DNA of 21,204 nt from Symbiodinium natans (GCA_905221605.1 CAJNDS010001370.1:1-21204); one strand, 5' to 3'. Positions 1 through 9,012 are shown, numbered from the stretch's first letter. Program-made: numbers and translations. The notes: a model not told the origin generated them from the letters alone.

Positions 1-321
1 CCCGGTGGGGTGCTCAGGTAGAGAGCGTCTTTAGTGCCGTTGTGGCTGGCCCTGGGGCTTGTAACTAAGGGTAGGTCCCGTTTTGAGGCCTGGCAAAACT
101 GTGTTTGCTCGTAGGCCGGCTGACCGGCTAAGCTGTCATAGAGCGGCGGCCCGCCAACTGCTGCCGTCGACGAAGGGCGTGAGTGCACAGTTTTCGGCCT
201 CGCTTCGCTAGAGGGAAGCTTTTCGTCCTCGCGTTGCTGAGGGGACCTTGTGGCCTACAGTCTGCTCTGGGTCACAGTGAGAGTTGCAGCCTCGCATTGC
301 TTGAGGGGTGACGCAAGCCTG

Positions 322-359
322 TTGCTCACCAGAGATTCCTGCTGTCTCTGGGTGAGCAA
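322..359 (+). other. Long stem-loop with one bulged base (unit copies at 4459-4496 and 6587-6624)
   Basis: The left arm TTGCTCACCAGAGA (322-335) is the reverse complement of the right arm TCTCTGGGTGAGCAA (345-359), apart from one extra G in the right arm. This gives a 14-bp stem with a 9-base loop. It is kept in all three long units. Position and pairing are seen directly. Whether it folds as RNA or DNA is inference. Confidence 0.8.
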
Positions 360-495
360 AACCCACCGACCCTCATTTGGATTGAGGGCTGTGCTGAAGG
401 TGAGTTTGGGTTCCTCGCTCACTGTGTGGAAAACGAAGGTGAGACCGAAACACGGGGGGAAACGGCCAGGCACGCTGCAGACAGTGCAGGCCAAC

Positions 496-529
496 GTCGC
501 ACTGCAAGAGGCATCCTTGCAGTGGCGAC
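496..529 (+). other. Long stem-loop with one bulged base (unit copies at 4633-4666 and 6761-6794)
   Basis: The left arm GTCGCACTGCAAG pairs with the right arm CTTGCAGTGGCGAC, leaving a single unpaired G in the right arm. The stem is 13 bp with a 7-base loop. In unit 3 the right arm reads GGTGAC, which replaces one G-C pair with a G-T wobble and so keeps the stem. The loop differs by one base between units 1 and 2. Confidence 0.8.
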
Positions 530-566
530 AGGAGTGTCCCGAATAATTGCGGTGTGCTCGAGCCCA

Positions 567-596
567 AGCTTGCAGGTTTTCGGGGATCTGCAAGCT
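567..596 (+). other. Stem-loop (unit copies at 4704-4733 and 6832-6861)
   Basis: AGCTTGCAG at 567-575 is a perfect reverse complement of CTGCAAGCT at 588-596, with a 12-base loop. In unit 3 the right arm carries one change (CGGCAAGCT), which breaks one pair. The hairpin lies about 35 bases after the previous one. Confidence 0.7.
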
Positions 597-733
597 GAGC
601 ACAACAGGATTTTCTTCGCAGGTAGAATCAAAGATTTGGCCCAACCCTGGTGGATCTGCCTGGACATAAATAACCAGAGGCATCAGTGTCGTAAAGCGCA
701 TTGACTGGTGCTACTGAGAAACCGTTGCCAAGG

Positions 734-771
734 AACTTGCAGTAGGACTGTGGTGCGGCGCAGTGCAAGTT
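734..771 (+). other. Stem-loop with AACTTGCA / TGCAAGTT arms
   Basis: The arms at 734-741 and 764-771 are perfect 8-bp complements. CTG and CAG further in could extend the stem asymmetrically. The element also occurs in units 2 and 3. Confidence 0.6.
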
Positions 772-880
772 GAAGAGCAGCTGGTGGTGGCTGCTCCCCG
801 GAAAACCTATAGTCCAAGAAGCCTCCTTCGGCCTCGCTCCGTGCTGAGGGTTTGTAAGGGTTGGTATTGGCCGGAAAGGA

Positions 881-922
881 TTCAGATGGAGGTTACCCGA
901 TCTTCGCGCTTTCCCATCTGAA
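881..922 (+). other. Stem-loop with TTCAGATGG / CCATCTGAA arms
   Basis: Perfect 9-bp complementary arms at 881-889 and 914-922 enclose about 24 bases. The element is repeated in units 2 and 3 just after the family I hairpin at 829-850 and its counterparts. Confidence 0.6.
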
Positions 923-1588
923 GGCAACCAATGGTAATCAGCCTGCTGGACATGGCAGGCCTGCTTTTGTTTACATCCACGTCTCCTGCAAGGGCTGGGG
1001 TCTGTCCGTGCACACAGACAAGGCGGAATCTTGCAGATGTTTAGGTCCTCGCGGCACGGCCGCTGGAGGTTGTTTGAAGATGTTGGCTCTCACTATCGGT
1101 GAGTGGTTTGTATGGGCACTTGCTGGGGCAAGGCGGCTCTGGCGTCTGAGGATGGTACATGTGCTGGCTGCTGAGTACGGGCCACCGAAAGAGACCTGTG
1201 GTAAGACAAGCGATGAAAGGAGCCGAACTCCTAAAGAAAGGACAGGCTAGCTCACGCGGACGCCACGCAGAGTATGTGTTACTATCTTCAGATGTTGGAG
1301 CCAAATTGCCAGCCTTGTGACGTGAGATGTGGTGTTTGGATTCGGCCTCAAGCACTGGAAGGCCTACAACAACAAATCCGAATGAAAACTGTGGTCCTAA
1401 GACACGCGGTGCAGCTGCTTATACGTGGCACCGCGGGGGTCACAAAGAGATAGAGGGCTTGCCAGCAGGGGAACTCTGTCTAAAGAGAGCCCTGGCTCAG
1501 TGAGGAGCTGAGGGCCTGGCTGCGCTGATGCAGCGGAATGGTTGTTCGGCCTCGCCTCCGCTGAGGGAACAAATTTCTCTGCAGTGTC

Positions 1589-1765
1589 GGTCCGGGTTAG
1601 TAAGAGCGAGAACGCCGGGACCTCGAGCTGCAGTTTTACCATGAAGCAACCGCGTGAGATGCATTATTGGTCAACTGGTGAGTAAGAGCGAGAAAGCCAG
1701 GGTGACGCTACTTTGGGGGAGGCTGCAAGGCACGGTTAGTAAGTGCGAGAAAGCCGGAGCTGCGG
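1589..1765 (+). other. Triplet of family II hairpins (constant loop, different stems)
   Basis: Three hairpins share the loop core GTNAGTAAG, A or T, GCGAGAA but have different stems. At 1589-1622 the arms are GGTC-CGG and CCG-G-GACC. At 1670-1706 they are GTCA-a-CTGG and CCAG-gg-TGAC. At 1723-1765 the outer arms CTGCA and TGCGG enclose an inner CGG/CCG stem. The 3' arm carries one more unpaired base in the first two. The set is repeated in unit 1b (about 2161-2336), unit 2 (5743 onward) and unit 3, and two diverged members occur at 2903-2939 and 2951-2993. The loop resembles a GT-type 5' splice site, but no spliced gene is visible. Confidence 0.7.
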
Positions 1766-2041
1766 ACGAACCTGGAGTAGCAGTTTTTTCATACCTCACG
1801 TGTTTCACTTTGCGGCCTCGCATGCGCTGAGGAAATATGCCTCGAACAGAACATCCAGTGCTGAGTGGGGATTGCCAAACTTACGGAGGCTGATGCCACA
1901 ACAAGTGCCTCAACAGCAATGCATGCGGAAGGCAAAGTTCGGCCTCGCGAGTGCTGAGGGTTGCAGCGGAGAGAGGGCCTAGCTGAGAACGCAACACCTC
2001 AAGCGAGGTAATTTTTAGTTTAGTTTCACCTTGACCAACGG

Positions 2042-2584
2042 CCCCTTCGGGTGGCTACGCCTCGCAGCGTGCAGACGGAAAGTTCCTGTCTGATGCAGCG
2101 GAATGGTTGTTCGGCCTCGCCTCCGCTGAGGGAACAACAGTAATGCTTCTCTGCAGTGTCGGTCCGGGTTAGTAAGAGCGAGAACACCGGGACCTCGAGC
2201 TGCAGTTTACCATGAAGCAACCGCGTGAGATGCATTATTGGTCAACTGGTGAGTAAGAGCGAGAAAGCCAGGGTGACGCTACTTTGGGGGAGACTGCAAG
2301 GCACGGTTAGTAAGTGCGAGAAAGCCGGAGCTGCGGACGAACCTGGAGTAGCATTCTTTCATACCTCACGTGTTTCACTTTGCGGCCTCGCATGCGTTGA
2401 GGGAATGTGCCTCGAACAGAACATCCAGTGCTGAGTGGGGATTGCCAAACTTACGGAGGCTGATGCCACAACAAGTGCCTCAACAGCAATGCATGCGGAG
2501 GGCAAAGTTCGGCCTCGCGAGTGCTGAGGGTTGCAGCTGAGAGAGGGCCTAGCTGAGAACGCAACACCTCAAGCGAGGTAATTG
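2042..2584 (+). repeat. Internally deleted copy of the tandem unit (unit 1b)
   Basis: It begins with the unit head (CCCCTTCGGG at 2042) and after about 45 bases jumps to the tail. From about 2091 to 2580 it matches 1525-2010. Roughly 1.5 kb of the unit interior is absent. The right breakpoint falls just before GCAGCGGAATGG, the same place where unit 3 has an independent small deletion. Family I hairpins remain at 2112-2132, 2383-2403 and 2510-2530, as does the family II triplet. It ends right after the ACCTC/GAGGT hairpin and lacks the T-rich stretch seen in other units. Confidence 0.85.
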
Positions 2585-2741
2585 GAGACTCTGGAAGCAC
2601 TGCATGCAGCTTGGACGGCTGATGCTACTGGGCGCAAAGCGGTAAAGCAGCTTGAAGCATAGACTCCGCGGTGCCGGTGTGTCGGAGCAATTGATAGGTA
2701 CAACCGCAGCCCAGCAGAGCTCAATCAAACAAAGCAACATT

Positions 2742-2763
2742 CGGCCTCGACTTGGTCTGAGGG
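2742..2763 (+). other. Family I hairpin with extended GAC/GTC stem
   Basis: It reads CCTC-GAC-TTG-GTC-T-GAGG. The inner stem is GAC/GTC where most copies have GC/GC, and the 3'-arm bulged T is kept. It is a key compensatory variant of the family. Confidence 0.75.
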
Positions 2764-3097
2764 AATGTGAGCTATAAAGAGCAAACTCCATAATATGGAT
2801 GAGGGACACTGGCCAGGCATGGAGGCCAGCAACGGGCAGGAACCAGCATGCACTGGAAAAGCCTCGAGTCCCAATGGCAGTGAACTTTGTGGTGAGGAAT
2901 ACGTCGACTGGTAAGTAAGTGCGAGAAAGCCAGGGCGATTCTGGGGAGAACAGCAAGGCACGGTTAGTAAGTGCGAGAACACCGGAGCTGCTGAGAACCC
3001 TAGATTAGCCGGGACGTACTCCGTGGAGGATTCGTTGTCACTGCTTTCAGAAATGCCCACAAGGACCAAGCATGCAGCTAAACCGTGGTCGCAGAGT

Positions 3098-3118
3098 GGG
3101 CCTCACTTCGGTTGAGGG
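3098..3118 (+). other. Family I hairpin, AC/GT variant with TTCG loop
   Basis: It reads CCTC-AC-TTCG-GT-T-GAGG. The inner pair is A-T in place of G-C, and the loop is a C(TTCG)G tetraloop. Related copies at 3709-3730 and 3945-3966 have TACG and TGCG loops with the same AC/GT stem. Confidence 0.75.
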
Positions 3119-4068
3119 AAATCGACTCCCAAGTGAGAATATGGAGTTTTGGTGGCAAACAAGAGAGCCAGCCGACTGTCTTTGGAACAATGGCTACGGC
3201 TGGATGAGAATGTCAAGTCTCACAATGGATAGCGGCCTCGTACATAATATCCTCACAGGCAGGGTGGGTTTGACCTGGTTGTCGGCACCTTGCCCGGCCC
3301 CCTGTCAGGCGCCTGTACCGGCCACCTGTTGAAGGTGTGTGGCGTGGGGTCACCGGTGCGTAGCGGCGATTTCGGTCGCTTAGCGTCCTCCAGCCTAAAA
3401 AGGGGTTGTTTGGGCAGGTACTTCACCTGTTCCTCCTGCTTGGCTCGTGTTGGAGATGTGTGAATCGAGGGCATGGATCCGTCAAGGTGAGATGACGAGA
3501 AAGTGCAGAATGGCCTCAATCAATATGGAACGGTCTATGTATGGGGATTGACCACCCCGCCGGTAGAGGGATAGCGGCCTCTGAGAATCGGAGGGCATGG
3601 ATCACCTCCCGGCAAAAGCCACAGGAAGTATGCCCTGTGCATGCAAGAGGCAGCCACCGTAACCAGAGTCCATGAAGCCTTGGGCCATGACCTGGTTTGA
3701 AGACATGTCCGGCCTCACTACGGTTGAGGGGTGGATGGAAGCACTCAGGACATGCAATGAGGCTCGTAGAACGAGCATCTGGGTCTAAAGGAATGACCTC
3801 CATTCGGTGAGGGATAGCGGCCTCCACGAACGAGGGCATGGATCGCCTCCCGAATAGACAACACAGAGAATGTGCAAGCATACAGGCAATTTGCCTTGGC
3901 CAAAGTCTTCAAGCCAATGGCAACGACTTGGTCAAAAGGACATTCCGGCCTCACTGCGGTTGAGGGTAGCGGTACGTCAAAACCGAGGACAAGGAATGAG
4001 AGGGGGAACTTACCGGCAGTTTCACCCCACAGTTTTAGTAAGTTTTGTTTCACTTGAACCCCCCACAG

Positions 4069-6193
4069 CCCCTTCGGGTGGCTACGCCTCGCAGCGTGCA
4101 GACGTAAAATTCACCTGGCTCAAGGTTTCGGCTCAACCCCGGTGGGGTGCTCAGGTAGAGAGCGTCTTTAGTGCCGTTGTGGCTGGCCCTGGGGCTTGTA
4201 ACTAAGGGTAGGTCCCGTTTTGAGGCCTGGCAAAACTGTGTTTGCTCGTAGGCCGGCTGACCGGCTAAGCTGTCATAGAGCGGCGGCCCGCCAACTGCTG
4301 CCGTCGACGAAGGGCGTGAGTGCACAGTTTTCGGCCTCGCTTCGCTGGAGGGAAGCTTTTCGTCCTCGCGTTGCTGAGGGAACCTTGTGGCCTACAGTCT
4401 GCTCTGGGTCACAGTGAGAGTTGCAGCCTCGCATTGCTTGAGGGGTGACGCAAGCCTGTTGCTCACCAGAGATTCCTGCTGTCTCTGGGTGAGCAAAACC
4501 CACCGACCCTCATTTGGATTGAGGGCTGTGCTGAAGGTGAGTTTGGGTTCCTCGCTCACTTGTGTGGAAAACGAAGGTGAGACCGAAACACGGGGGAAAC
4601 GGCCAGGCACGCTGCAGACAGTGCAGGCCAACGTCGCACTGCAAGCGGCATCCTTGCAGTGGCGACAGGAGTGTCCCGAACAATTGCGGTGTGCTCGAGC
4701 CCAAGCTTGCAGGTTTTCGGGGATCTGCAAGCTGAGCACAACAGGATTTTCTTCGCAGGTAGGATCAGGTAGAAAAGATTTGGCCCAACCCTGGTGGATC
4801 TGCCTGGACACAAATAACCAGAGGCATCAGTGTCGTAAAGCTCATTGACTGGTGCTACTGAGAAACCGTTGCCAAGGAACTTGCAGTAGGACTGTGGTGC
4901 GGCGCAGTGCAAGTTGAAGAGCAGCTGGTGGTGGCTGCTCCCCGGAAAACCAATAGTCCAAGAAGCCTCCTTCGGCCTCGCTCCGTGCTGAGGGTTTGTA
5001 AGGGTTGGTATTGGCCGGAAAGGATTCAGATGGAGGTTACCCGATCTTCGCGCTTTTCCCATCTGAAGGCAACCAATGGTAATCAGCCTGCTGGACATGG
5101 CAGGCCTGCTTTTGTTTACATCCACGTCTCCTGCAAGGGCTGGGGTCTGTCCGTGCACACAGACAAGGCGGAACCTTGCAGATGTTTAGGTCCTCGCGGC
5201 ACGGCCGCTGGAGGTTGTTTGAAGATGTTGGCTCTCACTATCTGGTGAGTGGTTTGTATGGGCACTTGCTGGGGCAAGGCGGCTCTGGCGTCTGAGGATG
5301 GTACATGTGCTGGCTGCTGAGTACGGGCCACCGAAAGAGACCTGTGGTAAGACAAGCGATGAAAGGAGCCGAACTCCTAAAGAAAGGACAGGCTAGCTCA
5401 CGCGGACGCCACGCAGAGTATGTGTTACTATCTTCAGATGTTGGAGCCAAATTGCCAGCCTTGTGACGTGAGATGTGGTGTTTGGATTCGGCCTCAAGCA
5501 CTGGAAGGCCTACAACAACAAATCCGAATGAAAACTGTGGTCCTAAGACACGCGGTGCAGCTGCTTATACGTGGCACCGCGGGGGTCACATAGAGATAGA
5601 GGGCTTGCCAGCAGGGGAACTCTGTCTAAAGAGAGCCCTGGCTCAGTGAGGAGCTGAGGGCCTGGCTGCGCTGATGCAGCGGAATGGTTGTTCGGCCTCG
5701 CCTCCGCTGAGGGAACAACAGTCAATGCTTCTCTGCAGTGTCGGTCCGGGTTAGTAAGAGCGAGAACGCCGGGACCTCGAGCTGCAGTTTTACCATGAAG
5801 CAACCGCGTGAGATGCATATTGGTCAACTGGTGAGTAAGAGCGAGAAAGCCAGGGTGACGCTACTTTGGGGGAGGCTGCAAGGCACGGTTAGTAAGTGCG
5901 AGAAAGCCGGAGCTGCGGACGAACCTGGAGTAGCAGTTTTTCATACCTCACGTGTTTCACTTTGCGGCCTCGCATGCGCTGAGGAAATATGCCTCGAACA
6001 GAACATCCAGTGCTGAGTGGGGATTGCCAAACTTACGGAGGCTGATGCCACAACAAGTGCCTCAACAGCAATGCATGCGGAGGGCAAAGTTCGGCCTCGC
6101 GAGTGCTGAGGGTTGCAGCTGAGAGAGGGCCTAGCTGAGAACGCAACACCTCAAGCGAGGTAATTTTTAGTTTAGTTTCACCTTGACCAACGG
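4069..6193 (+). repeat. Tandem repeat unit 2 (full length, 2,125 bp)
   Basis: Full unit measured from CCCCTTCGGG to the same point in unit 3. The head forms a short hairpin, GCC-CC-TTCG-GG-T-GGC, again with one bulged T in the 3' arm. Family I hairpins lie at 4332-4352, 4361-4380, 4424-4445, 4507-4525, 4973-4994, about 5489 (degenerate), 5693-5713, 5965-5984 and 6092-6112. The family II triplet starts at 5743. Open frames of up to 200 codons on the minus strand are not kept as ORFs in unit 1, where frame-breaking indels occur, so I regard the unit as non-coding. Confidence 0.9.
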
Positions 6194-8283
6194 CCCCTTC
6201 GGGTGGCTACGCCTCGCAGCGTGCAGACGAAAAATTCACCTGGCTCAAGGTTTCGGCTCAACCCCGGTGGGGTGCTCAGGTAGAGAGCGTCTTTAGTGCC
6301 GTTGTGGCTGGCCCTGGGGCTTGTAACTAAGGGTAGGTTCCGTTTTGAGGCCCTGGCAAAACTGTGTTTGCTCGTAGGCCGGCTGACCGGCTAAGCTGTC
6401 ATAGAGCGGCGGCCCGCCAACTGCTGCCGACGACGAAGGACGTTCGAGTGCACAGTTTTCGGCCTCGCTTCGCTAGAGGGAAGCTTTTCGTCCTCGCGTT
6501 GCTGAGGGAACCTTGTGGCCTACAGTCTGCTCTGGGTCACAGTGAGAGTTGCAGCCTCGCTTTGCTTGAGGGGTGACGCTAGCCTGTTGCTCACCAGAGA
6601 TTCCTGCTGTCTCTGGGTGAGCAAAACCCACCGACCCTCATTTGGATTGAGGGCTGTGCTGAAGTGAGTTTGGGTTCCTCGCACACTTGTGTGGAAAACG
6701 AAGGTGAGACCGAAACACGGGGGAAAACGGCCAGGCACGCTGCAGACAGTGCAGGCCAACGTCGCACTGCAAGCGGCATCCTTGCAGTGGTGACAGGAGT
6801 GTCCCGAACAATAGCGGTGTGCTCGAGCCCAAGCTTGCAGGTTTTCGGGGATCGGCAAGCTGAGCACAACAGGATTTTCTTCGCAGGTAGAATCAGGTAG
6901 AAAAGATTTGGCCCAACCCTGGTGGATCTGCCTGGACACAAATAACCAGAGGCATCAGTGTCGTAAAGCTCATTGACTGGTGCTACTGAGAAACCGTTGC
7001 CAAAGAACTTGCAGTAGGACTGTGGTGCGGCGCAGTGCAAGTTGAAGAGCAGCTGTTGGTGGCTGCTCCCCGGAAAACCAATAGTCCAAGAAAGCCTCCT
7101 TCGGCCTCGCTCCGTGCTGAGGGTTTGTAAGGGTTGGTATTGGCCGGAAGGATTCAGATGGAGGTTACCCGATCTTCGCGCTTTTCCCATCTGAAGGCAA
7201 CCAATGGTAATCAGCCTGCTGGACATGGCAGGCCTGCTTTTGTTTACATCCACGTCTCCTGCAAGGGCTGGGGTCTGTCCGTGCACACAGACAAGGCGGA
7301 ACCTTGCAGATGTTTAGGTCCTCGCGGCACGGCCGCTGGAGGTAGTTTGAAGAAGTTGGCTCTCACTGTCTGGTGAGTGGTTTGTATGGGCACTTGCTGG
7401 GGCAAGGCGGCTCTGGCGTCTGAGGATGGTACATGTGCTGGCTGCTGAGTACGGGCCACCGAAAGAGACCTGTGGTAAGACAAGCGATGAAAGGAGCCGA
7501 ACTCCTAAACTCTAGGACAGGCTAGCTCACGCGGACGCCACGCAGAGTATGTGTCACTATCTTCAGATGTTGGAGCCAAATTGCCTCGCCGTGTGACGTG
7601 AGATGTGGTGTTTGGATTCGGCCTCAAGCACTGGAAGGCCTACAACAACAAATCCGAATGAAAATTGTGGTCCTAAGACACGCGGAGCTGCTGCTTATAC
7701 GTGGCACCGCGGGGGTCACAAAGAGATAGAGGGCTTGCCAGCAAGGGAACTCTGTCTAGAGATTGCAGCGGAATGGTTGTTCGGCCTCGCCTCCGCTGAG
7801 GGAACAACAGTCAATGCTTCTCTGCAGTGTCGGTCCGGGTTAGTAAGAGCGAGAACGCCGGGACCTCGAGCTGCAGTTTTACCATGAAGCAACCGCGTGA
7901 GATGCATTATTGGTCAACTGGTGAGTAAGAGCGAGAAAGCCAGGGTGACGCTACTTTGGGGGAGGCTGCAAGGCACGGTTAGTAAGTGCGAGAAAGCCGG
8001 AGCTGCGGACGAACCTGGAGTAGCAGTCTTTCATACCTCACGTGTTTCACTTTGCGGCCTCGCATGCGCTGAGGAAATATGCCTCGAACAGAACATCCAG
8101 TGCTGAGTGGGGATTGCCAAACTTACGGAGGCTGATGCCACAACAAGTGCCTCAACAGCAATGCATGCGGAGGGCAAAGTTCGGCCTCGCGAGTGCTGAG
8201 GTTTGCAGCTGAGAGAGGGCCTAGCTGAGAACGCAACACCTCAAGCGAGGTAATTTTTAGTTTAGTTTCACCTTGACCAACGG
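6194..8283 (+). repeat. Tandem repeat unit 3 (full length, 2,090 bp)
   Basis: Near-identical to unit 2 by eye. The main difference is a deletion of about 40 bases ending just before GCAGCGG near 7764, which accounts for most of its shorter length. Family I hairpins lie at 6460-6480, 6489-6508, 6552-6573, 6634-6653, 7102-7123, about 7618 (degenerate), 7782-7802, 8055-8074 and 8182-8201. The hairpin near 7782 has an outer extension, with GTTGTTC before it and GAACAAC after it, which could add seven pairs. Confidence 0.9.
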
Positions 8284-8480
8284 CCCCTTCGGGTGGCTAC
8301 GCGACGCAGCGTGCAGACGTAAAATTCACCTGGCTCAAGTTTCGGCTCAACCCCGGTGGGGTGCTCAGGTAGGGAGTGCTGTTGCCTGGAGACTGTACCT
8401 AAGGGTGGGCTCCAACAGGACTCAAACCGAAACCACTGTGTTTGCTTGGTAGTCGGCTGCCAGCAACATAGCTGCCTGAG
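8284..8480 (+). repeat. Terminal, diverged copy of the unit head (unit 4)
   Basis: The first ~90 bases are nearly identical to the heads of units 2 and 3. From about 8373 the match becomes patchy but stays recognisable, with islands such as CTAAGGGT and ACTGTGTTTGCT, up to about 8460. After that the sequence is specific to this copy. This is how the last monomer of a tandem 5' leader often grades into a unique tether, but that role is inferred. Confidence 0.75.
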
Positions 8481-8482
8481 TA

Positions 8483-8654
8483 CGGCCTCGCCAAGCGCTG
8501 AGGGAACTTTTCGGCCTCGCTTCGGCAGAGGGTGTGTTTTCGGCCTCGCTTCGGCAGAGGGAGTGGCCAAGTTTCGGCCTCGCTCCGGCTGAGGACACAT
8601 AAAGTTCGGCCTCACTACGGTTGAGGGGATCTTCCGGCCTCGCATTGCTGAGGT
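8483..8654 (+). repeat. Cluster of six family I hairpins
   Basis: Six copies lie at 8483-8504, 8512-8532, 8541-8561, 8575-8594, 8607-8628 and 8634-8654. Reading the inner stem and loop: GC with CAAGC, GC with TTCG (twice, bulge A), GC with TCCG, AC/GT with TACG, and GC with ATT. Every copy keeps CCTC paired with GAGG and one unpaired base in the 3' arm. The cluster abuts the copia insertion. Without that insertion it would lie directly upstream of the LINE ORF1. Confidence 0.85.
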
Positions 8655-8662
8655 GCTGGTGG

Positions 8663-8667
8663 GACTG
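8663..8667 (+). other. Target site duplication, left copy (GACTG)
   Basis: GACTG directly precedes the 5' LTR, and the same five bases directly follow the 3' LTR at 17330-17334. Five bases is the usual target duplication of Ty1/copia integrases. Because the base before both LTRs is G, a one-base ambiguity remains (LTR starting with G and a 4-bp duplication). The polypurine tract supports the 5-bp reading. Confidence 0.9.
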
Positions 8668-8836
8668 TAACAAACTTTTCGGTTAGCCATGTGCCCCCCC
8701 TGTAGAAGTATTTTTCCTTGTCGTTTCACTGCTGCCAACAAGGCTCAAGGGACTGCTGAACAGACCGAGTCCCAGCAAAAAGTGCCCGCTAGTGGTTTCA
8801 AGTTCAAGGGTCTGGAACGAACCCTAAATCGTTTTA
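8668..8836 (+). repeat. 5' LTR (169 bp)
   Basis: Identical by eye to 17161-17329. It begins TAACAAAC and ends CGTTTTA, so its ends form a short imperfect inverted repeat (TAAC/GTTTTA). It contains a run of seven C at 8694-8700 and a TTTTT stretch near 8711, which could serve as a dinoflagellate-type TTTT promoter element (inference). A segment at 8729-8749 shares GCCA, four bases, GGCTCAAG with the dinoflagellate spliced leader. Confidence 0.95.
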
Positions 8837-8854
8837 TGGTAGCGGAGCTGAAGG
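8837..8854 (+). other. Primer-binding site for minus-strand synthesis
   Basis: TGGTAGCGGAGCTGAAGG directly touches the 5' LTR. The TGG start pairs with a tRNA CCA end. The next bases resemble initiator-methionine tRNA binding sites of many LTR elements, which typically read TGGTA, T or G, CAGAG. The primer would be a tRNA ending CTCCGCTACCA. The identity as initiator Met is inferred. Confidence 0.75.
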
Positions 8855-9012
8855 CCTAGACCTTTGGTTCAAAGTGAGCCCAAGAAAGCGCTCTGGAGGA
8901 GCGAGGACTGAAGTCCAAAAGAGCCTTGGGCCAGCTACCAAGCGAGCTCCTTAAGGGAGACTGTAAGCGAGGCTGAGAGGAGCCTGAAAGTTAGAAAGAG
9001 AAGAAAAGTGTG
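8855..9012 (+). other. 5' leader of the copia element
   Basis: Non-coding stretch between the primer site and the first ATG. It has two adjacent small hairpins: CGCTC/GAGCG (8889-8903) and GGAC/GTCC (8905-8916). They lie where packaging or dimerisation signals occur in retroelements, but that role is a guess. Confidence 0.5.

Larger units (their letters stand above)
1..2041 (+). repeat. Tandem repeat unit 1 (left end cut by window)
   Basis: Non-coding unit of the tandem array. Base 1 corresponds to 4138 in unit 2, 6263 in unit 3 and 8352 in unit 4, so about 70 bases of its head lie outside the window. It matches units 2 and 3 almost base for base by eye, with scattered substitutions and short indels. 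Several indels are not multiples of three (near 460, 620 and 1098), which argues against any conserved protein. The unit is a chain of stem-loops: family I hairpins near 195, 224, 287, 371, 829, 1343 (degenerate), 1547, 1813 and 1940, and larger ones listed separately. It ends with a perfect small hairpin (ACCTC, loop AAGC, GAGGT; 1996-2009) followed by a T-rich stretch. Confidence 0.9.
2585..4068 (+). repeat. Divergent monomer within the tandem array
   Basis: This segment does not align end to end with the 2.1-kb unit but is built from the same parts. It has family I hairpins at 2742-2763, 3098-3118, 3709-3730 and 3945-3966, with weaker ones near 3575, 3798 and 3819. Two family II hairpins lie at 2903-2939 and 2951-2993 and are clearly related to 1670-1765. 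It also contains a diverged tandem duplication with a period of about 243 bases: GAGGGATAGCGGCCTC starts at 3566 and again at 3809, each followed by GAGGGCATGGATC. I found no convincing protein. It is probably an older or alternative monomer type. Confidence 0.65.

Noticed and set aside
881-945. Possible HDV-like self-cleaving ribozyme, as found at the 5' end of some LINEs
   Set aside because: GGCAACCAATGGTAATC looked suggestive, but I could not assemble the nested double pseudoknot or a suitable first stem.
1670-1765. Introns, because GTGAGT and GTAAGT recur in the family II loops
   Set aside because: No flanking exons with coding potential and no consistent acceptor partner could be identified.
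4110-4138. Spliced-leader-like TGGCTCAAG followed by CGGCTCAA at each unit head
   Set aside because: Only nine bases match at the end and the upstream part of the leader does not align (about 10 of 21), unlike the LTR case.
4387-7286. Open frames of 90 to 231 codons within the tandem units, on both strands (for example 4387-4848 +, 4556-5158 -, 6591-7286 -)
   Set aside because: The frames are broken differently in each unit by indels that are not multiples of three. There are no recognisable domains, and recurring peptides such as GLASAEG are just translations of the hairpin repeat.
8512-8561. Similarity of GCTTCGGCAGAG to the 5' stem-loop of U6 snRNA
   Set aside because: The match is limited to a short UUCG-type hairpin. 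The rest of U6 is absent and the motif is one of many family I copies.
1-8667. CRISPR-like array, because short repeats recur with variable spacers
   Set aside because: Spacing is irregular, the repeats vary with compensatory changes, no cas genes are present, and the context is eukaryotic.
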